This document shows, in pieces, positions 1 through 6,490 of a stretch of DNA of 11,694 bases (position 1 is the stretch's first letter; every line of letters starts with the position of its first letter). Under the pieces are notes generated by a model. It did not search any database, was not told the origin of the DNA, and worked only from the letters and a program-made list of their open reading frames with translations. Source of the DNA: Candidatus Brocadiaceae bacterium (GTDB taxonomy: Bacteria; Planctomycetota; Brocadiia; Brocadiales; Bathyanammoxibiaceae). A program made the position numbers and the translations under genes. The DNA lies in the NCBI GenBank assembly GCA_030018855.1, contig JASEHG010000042.1:1-11694 (forward strand), given 5' to 3'.

Positions 1-15
1 TCCCTCAGACGCCGT

Positions 16-130
16 CCTGAGCGAAGCCGAAGGAATGACATGTAAGTAGGGTTTTTCAGAGGTCTCCAATTATGTCCGTCCCTGTCATTCTGAGTCCGTT
101 TTAGGCAAACGAAGAATCTATGGCTCAGGA
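16..130. repeat. Pair of opposed TGTCATTC-type dispersed repeat fragments
   Basis: The leftmost 217 bases hold no convincing gene. Two diverged copies of one repeat face each other. At 16-40 the strand reads CCTGAGCGAAGCCGAAGG followed by AATGACA. At 83-130 the opposite orientation runs from TGTCATTCTGAG, through GAAGAATCTATGG, to CTCAGGA. Such CTGAGCGAAG...GAATGACA units are common dispersed repeats in environmental bacterial genomes. A weak G/C hairpin (GGGGC at 157-161 with GCCCC at 173-177) lies downstream of the pmbA stop. It has no T-tract, so I do not call it a terminator. Confidence 0.55.
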
Positions 131-217
131 GGGCTTATTACCAGAGAGGACGGAAGGGGGCGTAGTGCCTTAGCCCCAGGAGTAAGATGCGTTTGGACAT
201 ACCCTGCCTACTATTTC

Positions 218-1519
218 CTACCCCACCACGCTCAGTCCACTAAAGTAGAGGGCGGGTACGTAGTTGTCCCCGTACCACTCTGGCTGGCTTCCTATGGCGG
301 CGAGTTTATTGAAGGCCTCAAAGACGTTCCCGGCAATCATGCGGTCCTTTACCCTGCCTATTAGTTCGCCCTTTTCAATGAGGAAGCCGAGGTCTATGTT
401 GACCGAGAACTCCCCTGCCAGGGTGTTGCTCTGTCCACCGCCCAGTACCTGGTCTACTAGAATCCCATGCTTTATGTCCTTTATCATGTCCTCTAGTTTC
501 ATGTCCCCTGGCACTACGACGATGTTGGAGCATGATGGGGCAGGCTGGGAGGAAAAGCCGCGTATGCCGTTTCCGGTGGACCTGGTAGACATCATGCCCG
601 CCGTTTGCAGGTCAAATAGATAGTTTTTGAGTACCCCCCTCTCCAGGAGTGGTGTACACCGGGCCTTAACCCCCTCTCCATCCAGGGGGTAACTCCCTGG
701 GGCAAAGTCTATCGTGGGGTCGTCATAGATGGTCAGTCTTTCATCTGCTATCTTTTCTCCCAACCGGCCTATAAGGGGGGAGGCCCCCTTCTGGACCAGT
801 TTACCGTTGCAACCCATTTCCAGGGGGGAGAGGAGGAGGCCTACTGCCTTAGGGGTAAAGATTATCGGAAGGAGGCCCGAATTGACCTTGACCTCCCTTT
901 CTGCCAGTCGCAGTTTTTCCAGTATCTTTTCAGTAGACCTCATGAGGCCGTCCACCGTCTTCCTGGAATTCTCCCCCTCCCCCACCCAGACCAGTCCCTT
1001 TTCCTTTGCGTGTACGATGTCTATACCCATGCTGTGGAAGGTGGAGTTTTTGGAGATATCCAACCCCCTGGAATTCAATAGCCGCCTCATGCCTATGCCC
1101 TTCCCTACCTCTACGGTGCACTGGTAATCAGGGCAGACGCTGAGGGCCTTATTAATGGCCTCTTTCCCCAGGCTTATGGCCTTTTCCGTGGGGAAATCTA
1201 CTACGTCTTTGTCAAAGATTTTGACCTCAGAGAATTTATTCAAGGGGGGAAACTCAAACCTGGCCTCCTGTCCGAACTGGGCAGAGCGGACGGCCTTCTC
1301 CACCAGATTTTCGGGGACCCTCAGGTCTGTGGTGCTGGAAAAGCCTATCCGCCCCCCCTTTATAATCCGCAGACCTACCCCACGGATGGACTTGTTGTGG
1401 ATATATTTGAGTTTATTATGCTCAAAGCTGACCGAGCGGGATTCCCCTTCCTCGTATATTACCTCAGCGGCCTCCGCCACCTTGAGCGCTAGTTCAAGTA
1501 TCTTTTCTTCTACTTTCAC
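218..1519 (-). CDS. pmbA: TldE/PmbA, non-catalytic partner of the TldD metalloprotease
   Basis: This is a TldD/PmbA (U62) family protein of 433 residues from the chosen start; E. coli PmbA has about 450. In E. coli, TldD and TldE/PmbA form a cytoplasmic complex that trims unfolded peptides, including microcin B17 precursor and the antitoxin CcdA. The C-terminal part is typical of the family (DQVLGGGQSNTLAGEFSVN, then IAGNVFEAF). There is no HExxxH zinc motif and no CGK motif near the C terminus, which marks it as the inactive partner rather than a second TldD. I chose the GTG at 1517-1519 because a perfect GGAGG (plus-strand CCTCC, 1529-1533) lies 9 bases upstream. An upstream in-frame ATG at 1555 would add 12 residues (starting MPYPTLLRRPHS) but loses that ribosome site. 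It follows tldD on the same strand, separated by 183 bases that hold a repeat. Confidence 0.93.
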   Translation of the reverse strand: MKVEEKILELALKVAEAAEVIYEEGESRSVSFEHNKLKYIHNKSIRGVGLRIIKGGRIGFSSTTDLRVPENLVEKAVRSAQFGQEARFEFPPLNKFSEVKIFDKDVVDFPTEKAISLGKEAINKALSVCPDYQCTVEVGKGIGMRRLLNSRGLDISKNSTFHSMGIDIVHAKEKGLVWVGEGENSRKTVDGLMRSTEKILEKLRLAEREVKVNSGLLPIIFTPKAVGLLLSPLEMGCNGKLVQKGASPLIGRLGEKIADERLTIYDDPTIDFAPGSYPLDGEGVKARCTPLLERGVLKNYLFDLQTAGMMSTRSTGNGIRGFSSQPAPSCSNIVVVPGDMKLEDMIKDIKHGILVDQVLGGGQSNTLAGEFSVNIDLGFLIEKGELIGRVKDRMIAGNVFEAFNKLAAIGSQPEWYGDNYVPALYFSGLSVVG

Positions 1520-1533
1520 ACTATGAGGCCTCC
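1517..1533 (-). promoter_or_regulatory. Ribosome binding site that fixes the pmbA start at GTG
   Basis: On the minus strand GGAGG (1533-1529) precedes GTG (1519-1517) with a 9-base spacer. This is the best Shine-Dalgarno match in the area and favours GTG over the upstream ATG at 1555. Confidence 0.7.
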
Positions 1534-1578
1534 GAAGAAGTGTTGGGTAAGGCATTGGCCTTACAATTGGGGGAAGTA

Positions 1579-1672
1579 TTTCCCTCCCCCTTGAGGGGGG
1601 AGGGAAGGGTGGGGGTGATTAAGGTTAGGGTGACACCCTCCCCCTTCCCCCTCCCATCAAGGGAGGGGGAAA
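1579..1672. repeat. C/G-rich inverted-repeat element between tldD and pmbA
   Basis: The left arm (TTTCCCTCCCCCTTGAG..., 1579 to about 1618) is the approximate reverse complement of the right arm (about 1631-1672, ending CAAGGGAGGGGGAAA). A loop of roughly 12 bases separates them. Each arm is also palindromic (CCCTCCCCCTTGAGGGGGGAGGG-like at 1582-1603), so the RNA could fold as one long hairpin or two shorter ones. It fills most of the tldD-pmbA gap and could attenuate transcription or protect the upstream mRNA. A related single arm sits inside selB at 9295-9332. Confidence 0.85.
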
Positions 1673-1702
1673 CTAAATCCGTAACCTTTTGTAAGGGTTT
1701 CA

Positions 1703-3064
1703 TTATCTTCCCCCCACTACTACGTTCCTGATGCGGATATGTGGGCCTCCATCACTCACCCTGAGCGGGAATTGCCCCGCCTTACCGCATCCTCCCAGCC
1801 CGCCATGGAGTTTGAGGTCGTTTCCTACGGCGTCTATGTTCATCAGGGTCTCAAAGACGTTGCCCGTAAGGACTACGTCCCTTAGCCTCTCGGCCAACTT
1901 GCCGTTCCTTATCCTGAAGGCCTCCGCCGCACTGAAGGTAAACATCTCCATATTGGTCTGTCCGCCCAGGGCCTCTTTACAGTAGATGCCGTCCGGAGTA
2001 TCTTCCAGCATCTTTTCCAGGGTCCAGTCCCTTGGTTCCATATAGGTGTTGGACATCCTTACTATAGGTTCGTTGGTGTACCCCAGGGCCCTGGCGTTGC
2101 CCGTGGGTCTCTCCCCCATCTTTGCGGCGGTCTCACGGGAGTGCAGACGGCTGGTCAGGATACCGTTCTTTATAAGGTAGGTCTTCTGGGTAGGTGTGCC
2201 TTCACTATCGTATTTATTGGTGCCTGCCTCTCCGGGCATGGTACCGTCATCCACGATGGAGAGTTCATTTCTACCAAACCGTTTGCCTAGCTGCATCACC
2301 TCCAGGAGTTTTTTGTTCTCACAGGTAAAGTCGGCCTCGCTGAGGTGGCCGAAGGCCTCGTGGGCGAATACCCCGCAGAGTATGGGGTCTGCTATCACCG
2401 TATAAAGGCCCCCTTCCACGGGTTTGGCATGGAGGAGGTCAACGGCCCGGTGGTTAATCTCCTCACACTTTGCCTCCAGCCCCAGGACGTTCTGATAGCC
2501 CCTCAGGTCTCCTACTGATTCAAAGGCCCTCTGTACGTTTGACCCCTCCTTGGCAATGGCAAGGAGGGTTACCCCACAGAAGGTGGTCTCCTGGGCTATG
2601 AAGCTCCCCTCTGAGTTGGCGAAGTAGGTCACCCCGTGGGAGTCCATGTAGCGGACGCTGGAGGTCTGGATGAGCTTGGAGGAGAGGATGATGTTGTTGT
2701 ACTTCTGGCATAAGGAATGTTTTTCGGACAATGAAATATCCCTGGGGTCTATATCCACCTTTGCCTTCACGTACTCAGTGGTAACGGGGATGGGGGCAAG
2801 GGGTCTGGCAGAGTTCCCCAGCATGGTGGCCTGCTCTACGGCGGCAAGGACGTGGTCGGAGAGGTTTTCTATATCGTTGAAGGCCGTAAAACCCCACCCA
2901 CCTTTTACAAGGGCCCGCACGCAACCACCAATGCTATCACTTTCGGAGATGGCCTCTAACTCTTTACCTGTATAATTTACGGTGGTACCGGAACCCTCCT
3001 GTACCCTTATCTCCAGGTAATCCGCTTTGGCGGTCCTTAGTGCACGTTTGATAAGTTCTTCCAT
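1703..3064 (-). CDS. tldD: TldD, zinc metalloprotease catalytic subunit
   Basis: This is the active subunit of the TldD/TldE peptidase, 453 residues from the chosen ATG (E. coli TldD has about 481). The zinc motif is intact. Numbered from an upstream TTG at 3088, it reads HEAFGH with H243, E244 and H247. The third ligand expected for this family, the cysteine in CGKAGQ, is present at C434. Other family marks are the EGTPTQKTYLIKNG stretch, the TGNARALGY motif and LTGNVFETL. I prefer the ATG at 3064 (MEELIKRALRTAKADYLEIR), which fits the usual TldD N terminus and has AGGAA about 10 bases upstream. The TTG at 3088 would add eight residues read from repeat-derived DNA. It sits 102 bases after ligA and ahead of pmbA, so a shared transcript is plausible though interrupted by repeats. 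In bacteria that carry both subunits, TldD needs TldE for activity. Confidence 0.96.
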   Translation of the reverse strand: MEELIKRALRTAKADYLEIRVQEGSGTTVNYTGKELEAISESDSIGGCVRALVKGGWGFTAFNDIENLSDHVLAAVEQATMLGNSARPLAPIPVTTEYVKAKVDIDPRDISLSEKHSLCQKYNNIILSSKLIQTSSVRYMDSHGVTYFANSEGSFIAQETTFCGVTLLAIAKEGSNVQRAFESVGDLRGYQNVLGLEAKCEEINHRAVDLLHAKPVEGGLYTVIADPILCGVFAHEAFGHLSEADFTCENKKLLEVMQLGKRFGRNELSIVDDGTMPGEAGTNKYDSEGTPTQKTYLIKNGILTSRLHSRETAAKMGERPTGNARALGYTNEPIVRMSNTYMEPRDWTLEKMLEDTPDGIYCKEALGGQTNMEMFTFSAAEAFRIRNGKLAERLRDVVLTGNVFETLMNIDAVGNDLKLHGGLGGCGKAGQFPLRVSDGGPHIRIRNVVVGGR

Positions 3065-3078
3065 TGGTTTGGTTTCCT

Positions 3079-3162
3079 GTAGCCGCAACTCCGCCTGAGG
3101 CGGATCCGCCTAAGGCGTGACTTTAGGTTGCGTTATTTCGCGGGCTAAAGCCTGCGGCTACA
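3079..3162. repeat. Composite palindromic element between ligA and tldD
   Basis: The outer arms TGTAGCCGCA (3079-3088) and TGCGGCTACA (3153-3162) are perfect inverted repeats. Inside are two copies of a shorter palindrome: CCGCCTGAGGCGG at 3091-3103 and ATCCGCCTAAGGCG at 3104-3117. The right arm also carries CGGGCTAAAGCCTGCGGCTA, a common dispersed unit. It looks like one repeat nested inside another. It lies directly upstream of the tldD ribosome site and could form a hairpin in any ligA-tldD transcript. Confidence 0.85.
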
Positions 3163-3166
3163 TTTT

Positions 3167-5185
3167 CTAAGTAGGGGCAATGAGTTTCTCAAACTCCTTC
3201 TCATTAATGGTCTTCACCCCTAGTTGCCTGGCCTTATCCAGTTTACTACCAGGGGATTCCCCTGCTACCACAAAATCCGTCTGTTTACTCACGCTGGAGG
3301 AGACCCTTCCACCCATCTCCTTTATAAGGGCCTCTATCTCATGCCTGGAATACTTTCCCAGGGTACCCGTTACTACAAAGATTTTACCAGATAGTTTCTG
3401 TTCTTTTACTGGCCTTTTTTCCACAAGGCTATGGGTGTTGACCCCTGCGGTCTTCAGCTTCTTAATAATCTCCCTGGTCCTGGGGTTAGAAAAGAACCTT
3501 ACGATACTCCTGGCCATGACGGGCCCTATCTCGTGTACTTCTTCCAGTCCCTCCTGAGTGGCCTGCATCAGTTTATCCAGTGAGCCGAAGTGCAGGGCGA
3601 GTACCTCGGCGGCATGGGTTCCGACGTGGTGGATACCCAGGGCTGACAGGAGGTGCGCAAGGTCCCTCTTCTTGCTGGCCTCTATGCCATTTATAAGGTT
3701 CCGGGAGGATTTTTCTGCCATCCTCTCCAGCCCCACCAGGTCTTCAAACTTAAGGTAGTATACGTCTGCATAGTCTTTAATGAGGCCCTTGTCTACCAGT
3801 TGTTCAATTATAGCAGTGCCCATACCATCAATGTCCATAGCACCTCTGCTGGCAAAATATCTTAGGCGTCTCTTTACCTGGGCAGGGCAGAGGGGATTGT
3901 AACAGCGCAGATAGACCTCCTCCGCCTCTCTGCCCACCTCTCCCCTACATTCTGGACATGACTTGGGCAGGGGGAAGACCTTCTCCTTGCCTGTACGCCT
4001 TTCCTCCACTACCTTTACCACCTGGGGGATTATCTCACCTGCCTTCTGTACGGCTACGTAGTCATGGAGTCTTATGTCTTTCCTGCCCATCTCCTCAAAG
4101 TTGTGGAGGGTGGCACGGCTGACGGTGGTACCCGCCAGGTGGACAGGTTCCAGATGGGCCACGGGGGTAATAACCCCGGACTTTCCTACCTGGAGGACAA
4201 TATCTTTTATCCGGGAGATGGCCTGCTCAGGGGGATATTTGTATGCCACCACCCACCTTGGGGCCTTGCTGGTGCTCCCGAGGAGCTTCCACTGGTCAAA
4301 GGAGTCTACCTTTACTACGATGCCGTCCACCATATATTCTAGCCCATGCTTCTTGACGTCCCACTCGGCAACGTATTCCCTTACTTCCTTAAGCCCTTTG
4401 CAGAAGCGGAAGTGCGGACTTACTGGCAGGCCAAGCCCTTTGAAGGTCTCAAGGCATTCCTGCTGTCTGTGCAGGGGGAGACCCTCATGGTAACCGATGG
4501 AATGGGCCTGGAAGCGGAGGCGGCGTCTGGCAGTAAGCCTTGGGTCAAGGAGCTTAAGGCTCCCCGCCGCCGCATTCCTGGGGTTGGCAAACTGTGGTTC
4601 CCCTTTTTCTTCCCTCTCCAGGTTCATGGCCTGAAAGTCCTTGTTCTGCAGGTATACCTCACCCCGTACCTCTAGCGTTGCTAACTCTCCTCCTGGGGGT
4701 TCAAGCCTCAGCGGTATCTCCTTTATGGTTTTGAGGTTGGCGGTAATGTCGTCGCCACGGTAGCCGTCACCCCTGGTGGCCCCCATACGGAAGAGCCCCT
4801 CCTCATAGCAGAGCGTTACGGCTACACCATCTATCTTTAGTTCTGCGACAAAGTTTATTTCTCTATCCCCCAACATACGCCTGAGTCTATTGTAGAATTC
4901 TTCCAGTTCTTTCTCTGAGTAAACGTTATCAATACTGAGCATTGGTATCCTGTGCTCAATGGTGGAGAACTCGGTAAGGGGTTCGCCTCCCACCCTCTGG
5001 GTGGGACTGTCGGGGGTGATGAATTCTGGGTGGGCCTTTTCCAGCCCCTGTAATTCCTGGATGAGCTTATCATATTCGTAATCTGTTATCTCTGGCTGGG
5101 CCTCAATATAATACTTCCTGTCGTGATAGCGTATGGTCTGTCGCAACCCCTCGATCTTGGACAATATGTCCTTTTCTCTAGTCAT
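3167..5185 (-). CDS. ligA: NAD-dependent DNA ligase LigA
   Basis: LigA seals nicks between Okazaki fragments and during repair, using NAD+ to adenylate a lysine. The protein is 672 residues, the usual size, and all domains are present in order. Domain Ia has the NMN-binding tyrosines (RYHDRKYY, 19-26). The adenylation domain carries the nucleophile K117 in KIDG. Downstream nucleotidyltransferase motifs include YMVDGIVVKV (284-293) and APRWVVAYKYP (308-318). An OB fold follows, then a four-cysteine zinc finger (C410, C413, C428, C433). Helix-hairpin-helix repeats span about 445-570, and a BRCT domain runs from about 598 to the end (KIFVVTGTL, GGRVSSSVS). The last residues, IAPT, and the stop are read from GTAGGGGCAA (3171-3180), which matches one end of the 28-bp palindrome seen in selA. 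It starts at ATG 5185, with only a weak Shine-Dalgarno, and a good promoter lies at 5265-5292. Confidence 0.99.
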   Translation of the reverse strand: MTREKDILSKIEGLRQTIRYHDRKYYIEAQPEITDYEYDKLIQELQGLEKAHPEFITPDSPTQRVGGEPLTEFSTIEHRIPMLSIDNVYSEKELEEFYNRLRRMLGDREINFVAELKIDGVAVTLCYEEGLFRMGATRGDGYRGDDITANLKTIKEIPLRLEPPGGELATLEVRGEVYLQNKDFQAMNLEREEKGEPQFANPRNAAAGSLKLLDPRLTARRRLRFQAHSIGYHEGLPLHRQQECLETFKGLGLPVSPHFRFCKGLKEVREYVAEWDVKKHGLEYMVDGIVVKVDSFDQWKLLGSTSKAPRWVVAYKYPPEQAISRIKDIVLQVGKSGVITPVAHLEPVHLAGTTVSRATLHNFEEMGRKDIRLHDYVAVQKAGEIIPQVVKVVEERRTGKEKVFPLPKSCPECRGEVGREAEEVYLRCYNPLCPAQVKRRLRYFASRGAMDIDGMGTAIIEQLVDKGLIKDYADVYYLKFEDLVGLERMAEKSSRNLINGIEASKKRDLAHLLSALGIHHVGTHAAEVLALHFGSLDKLMQATQEGLEEVHEIGPVMARSIVRFFSNPRTREIIKKLKTAGVNTHSLVEKRPVKEQKLSGKIFVVTGTLGKYSRHEIEALIKEMGGRVSSSVSKQTDFVVAGESPGSKLDKARQLGVKTINEKEFEKLIAPT

Positions 5186-5264
5186 GTCGTACCCGAGGCA
5201 GACCTATCTTTGGCGAAGGTGCGTAAGACCTGGAAGGGGTTAGAAACTCTTTGGAACGAAACCC

Positions 5265-5292
5265 AGTATATCATTTATCCTGGGGCTGTCAA
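5265..5292 (-). promoter_or_regulatory. Sigma70-type promoter for ligA
   Basis: Read on the minus strand, TTGACA (5292-5287, six of six consensus) is followed after 16 bases by TATACT (5270-5265, five of six). Transcription should start near 5258, giving a leader of about 73 bases before the ligA ATG. Confidence 0.7.
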
Positions 5293-5299
5293 TAAAGGC

Positions 5300-5327
5300 T
5301 TGACAATAGGGGAGATTTTGATATAAA
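5300..5327 (+). promoter_or_regulatory. Sigma70-type promoter for the SPOR-like gene
   Basis: TTGACA (5300-5305, perfect) is followed after 16 bases by TATAAA (5322-5327, five of six). The predicted start near 5334 leaves a leader of about 76 bases before the ATG at 5410. Its -35 box is back to back with the ligA -35 box, 7 bases away. Confidence 0.72.
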
Positions 5328-5409
5328 GGACGCTTAGGTATTCTCCAGTTTAGGGTTTATTGTTTTTACAAGACAAGGAAAGCAAACAACTTATGTAAAG
5401 GGGAAGGCA

Positions 5410-6096
5410 ATGACTAAAGAAGGGAGGACCTTTTTTGAGGTCTTCAGCCAGCGTTCTCCTGGGAAAGAGGTAAAGGGTTCAAGTAGTGGTAGTCCTGGAG
5501 AAGACCTGTTGGTAATCTCTGAAGTTGGTAGTAGCGGTAGTAGTAGGCCCCGTAGGAATTGGAGGGGGCCTTATGGGGTAGGGTTAGAGACTATAGTACT
5601 AGGGGCAGTGGGTGGTGTACTGTTGGCAGTGGGGTGTTTTTTCCTGGGACTTAAGTTGGGGGACGACAGGAACTTGACCAAAGGCCCCTCGGAATCAACA
5701 TCTGTAAAAGTTGCATCTGCTGAGAAGGCGAGTCCCAAGCGACCTGCCCCTCTGGCAAAGACGTCTCAAGAGAAGCCCAGCAATGTTGCTGTGGCAAAGG
5801 CAGCCCCTACTCCCAAGGCGGTTGCTTCTGACAAAGATACGTGGAGTCTCAGGGTTGTTTCTTACAAGGAAGGGGCCAAGGGCATAGAGAAGGCTACTGG
5901 TCTCGCTACCCTGCTTAAAGAACGTACGGGACACGATGCCTTTGTGGCAAGACAGGGTTCTCAGATAGTGGTGTGCCTGGGAGAGTTTGACTCAAGAAAC
6001 AACACCCAGTTGGAAGAACTTCAGAAGCAGCTTAAAGGGTTTAAATACGAGGATAAGGTGCAGTTTGCAGGGTGCTACCCTGTAAAGGTGAAGTAG
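5410..6096 (+). CDS. Single-pass membrane protein with SPOR-like C-terminal domain
   Basis: I do not recognise a named gene. The 228-residue protein has three parts. The N-terminal section (1-57) is Ser/Gly/Arg-rich and opens MTKEGRTFFEVF. One strongly hydrophobic helix follows at about 59-81. A flexible Lys/Pro/Ala linker (about 90-140) leads to a compact C-terminal domain (144-228; WSLRVVSYKEG..., then ATGLATLLKERTGHDAFVARQGSQIVVCLGEF). That strand-helix-strand arrangement resembles SPOR domains, which bind denuded peptidoglycan at division sites, but the match is by eye only. The linker would place the domain outside the inner membrane. The start has purine-rich GGGGAAGG just upstream and a strong promoter behind it. 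A hairpin terminator follows the stop at once, so the gene is probably transcribed alone. It diverges from ligA. Confidence 0.75.
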   Translation: MTKEGRTFFEVFSQRSPGKEVKGSSSGSPGEDLLVISEVGSSGSSRPRRNWRGPYGVGLETIVLGAVGGVLLAVGCFFLGLKLGDDRNLTKGPSESTSVKVASAEKASPKRPAPLAKTSQEKPSNVAVAKAAPTPKAVASDKDTWSLRVVSYKEGAKGIEKATGLATLLKERTGHDAFVARQGSQIVVCLGEFDSRNNTQLEELQKQLKGFKYEDKVQFAGCYPVKVK

Positions 6097-6117
6097 CGGG
6101 GGGGCTAGCCCCGTTTT
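6097..6117 (+). terminator. Hairpin terminator after the SPOR-like gene
   Basis: CGGGG (6097-6101) pairs with CCCCG (6109-6113) around a 7-base loop, and four Ts follow (6114-6117). An alternative fold is the 12-base palindrome GGGGCTAGCCCC (6101-6112). It begins directly after the stop codon. The T-run is short, so it may be a modest terminator. Confidence 0.65.
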
Positions 6118-6160
6118 GCCTTACGGTACAGGGAATTGCCTGATGGATACGCTTTGGTAA

Positions 6161-6261
6161 CTTGTAAAACAGTAAGGAGTGAGGGTCATGTAGGGGCAGG
6201 TCCCGCCCAAGACACGGCGGATTTTCAACTTGCACCTGCCCTTATAAAACGGTAAGGAGTG
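6161..6261 (+). repeat. Repeat insertion with a duplicated ribosome-site region upstream of the small basic protein gene
   Basis: A 21-base segment occurs twice, exactly 80 bases apart (6161-6181 and 6241-6261), with 19 of 21 positions identical. Each copy contains GTAAGGAGTG. Between them lies an inverted repeat: GTAGGGGCAGGT (6190-6201) against ACCTGCCCTTAT (6234-6245, two mismatches), with an inner CCGCC/GGCGG pair (6203-6207, 6216-6220). Only the second copy serves the gene. In the first copy the matching start is ATG immediately followed by TAG (6188-6193). Confidence 0.75.
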
Positions 6262-6268
6262 CCGAGCA

Positions 6269-6436
6269 TTGAGCATAGATAAGAGCCTGGTCGTTAAAGG
6301 GAAGCTAGCTGGAAAGAGGAGTGTCCTTAGCAAGGCGGAGAGGGTTAAGGTACTTCAGGAAGAAGGAAGGTGGAAGGAAGGAGAGTCCCTTTTTGGACTG
6401 CCCAAGGTAAGGGTAGTAAAAGTGGGCAAGAAATAA
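6269..6436 (+). CDS. PVC-type small basic protein
   Basis: This 55-residue gene is easily missed because it starts with TTG. The ribosome site AAGGAG (6254-6259) lies 9 bases before TTG 6269. The protein begins MSIDKSLVVKGKLAGKRSV (start read as Met), continues with SKAERVKVLQEEGRW and ends with LFGLPKVRVVKVGKK. It is very basic, with about 14 Lys/Arg residues. It matches the pattern of the 'small basic protein' family of Planctomycetes, Verrucomicrobia and Chlamydiae (TIGR04137, as I recall): MS(I/L)D(R/K)SL at the start, an NVL/SVL-x-(R/K)AER helix, and FGLPKVR near the end. Its function is not established; a role with ribosomes or RNA has been suggested from its charge and neighbours. A consensus Shine-Dalgarno for DUF1571-type translation (TAGGAGG, 6441-6447) follows 4 bases after the stop, so co-transcription with the next gene is likely. 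Confidence 0.9.
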   Translation: MSIDKSLVVKGKLAGKRSVLSKAERVKVLQEEGRWKEGESLFGLPKVRVVKVGKK

Positions 6437-6490
6437 ATTTTAGGAGGAACTGTCCTCAAGGGCTTAAATGGTCTTACGGGGTTAGATGCT

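Noticed and set aside
157..177. Terminator after pmbA
   Set aside because: A GGGGC/GCCCC stem is present, but no T-run follows on the minus strand.
264..623. Plus-strand reading frames opposite pmbA, tldD, ligA, selB and selA (for example 264-623 and 9723-10145)
   Set aside because: Their translations show no family features, and each lies fully opposite a gene with clear motifs.
1520..1555. Upstream ATG at 1555 as the pmbA start
   Set aside because: The GTG at 1519 has GGAGG with a 9-base spacer and begins where family similarity begins. The ATG start would put that ribosome site inside the gene.
3065..3088. TTG at 3088 as the tldD start
   Set aside because: The added residues come from repeat DNA, and the only purine-rich motif is 2 bases away. 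The ATG at 3064 has a better placed AGGAA.
6230..6248. Promoter for the small basic protein gene
   Set aside because: TATAAA at 6243-6248 is a good -10 box, but no acceptable -35 box lies 15-19 bases upstream.
6121..6333. Minus-strand frames over the small basic protein leader (6041-6333)
   Set aside because: They run through repeat DNA and oppose the recognised plus-strand gene; no protein family features are visible.
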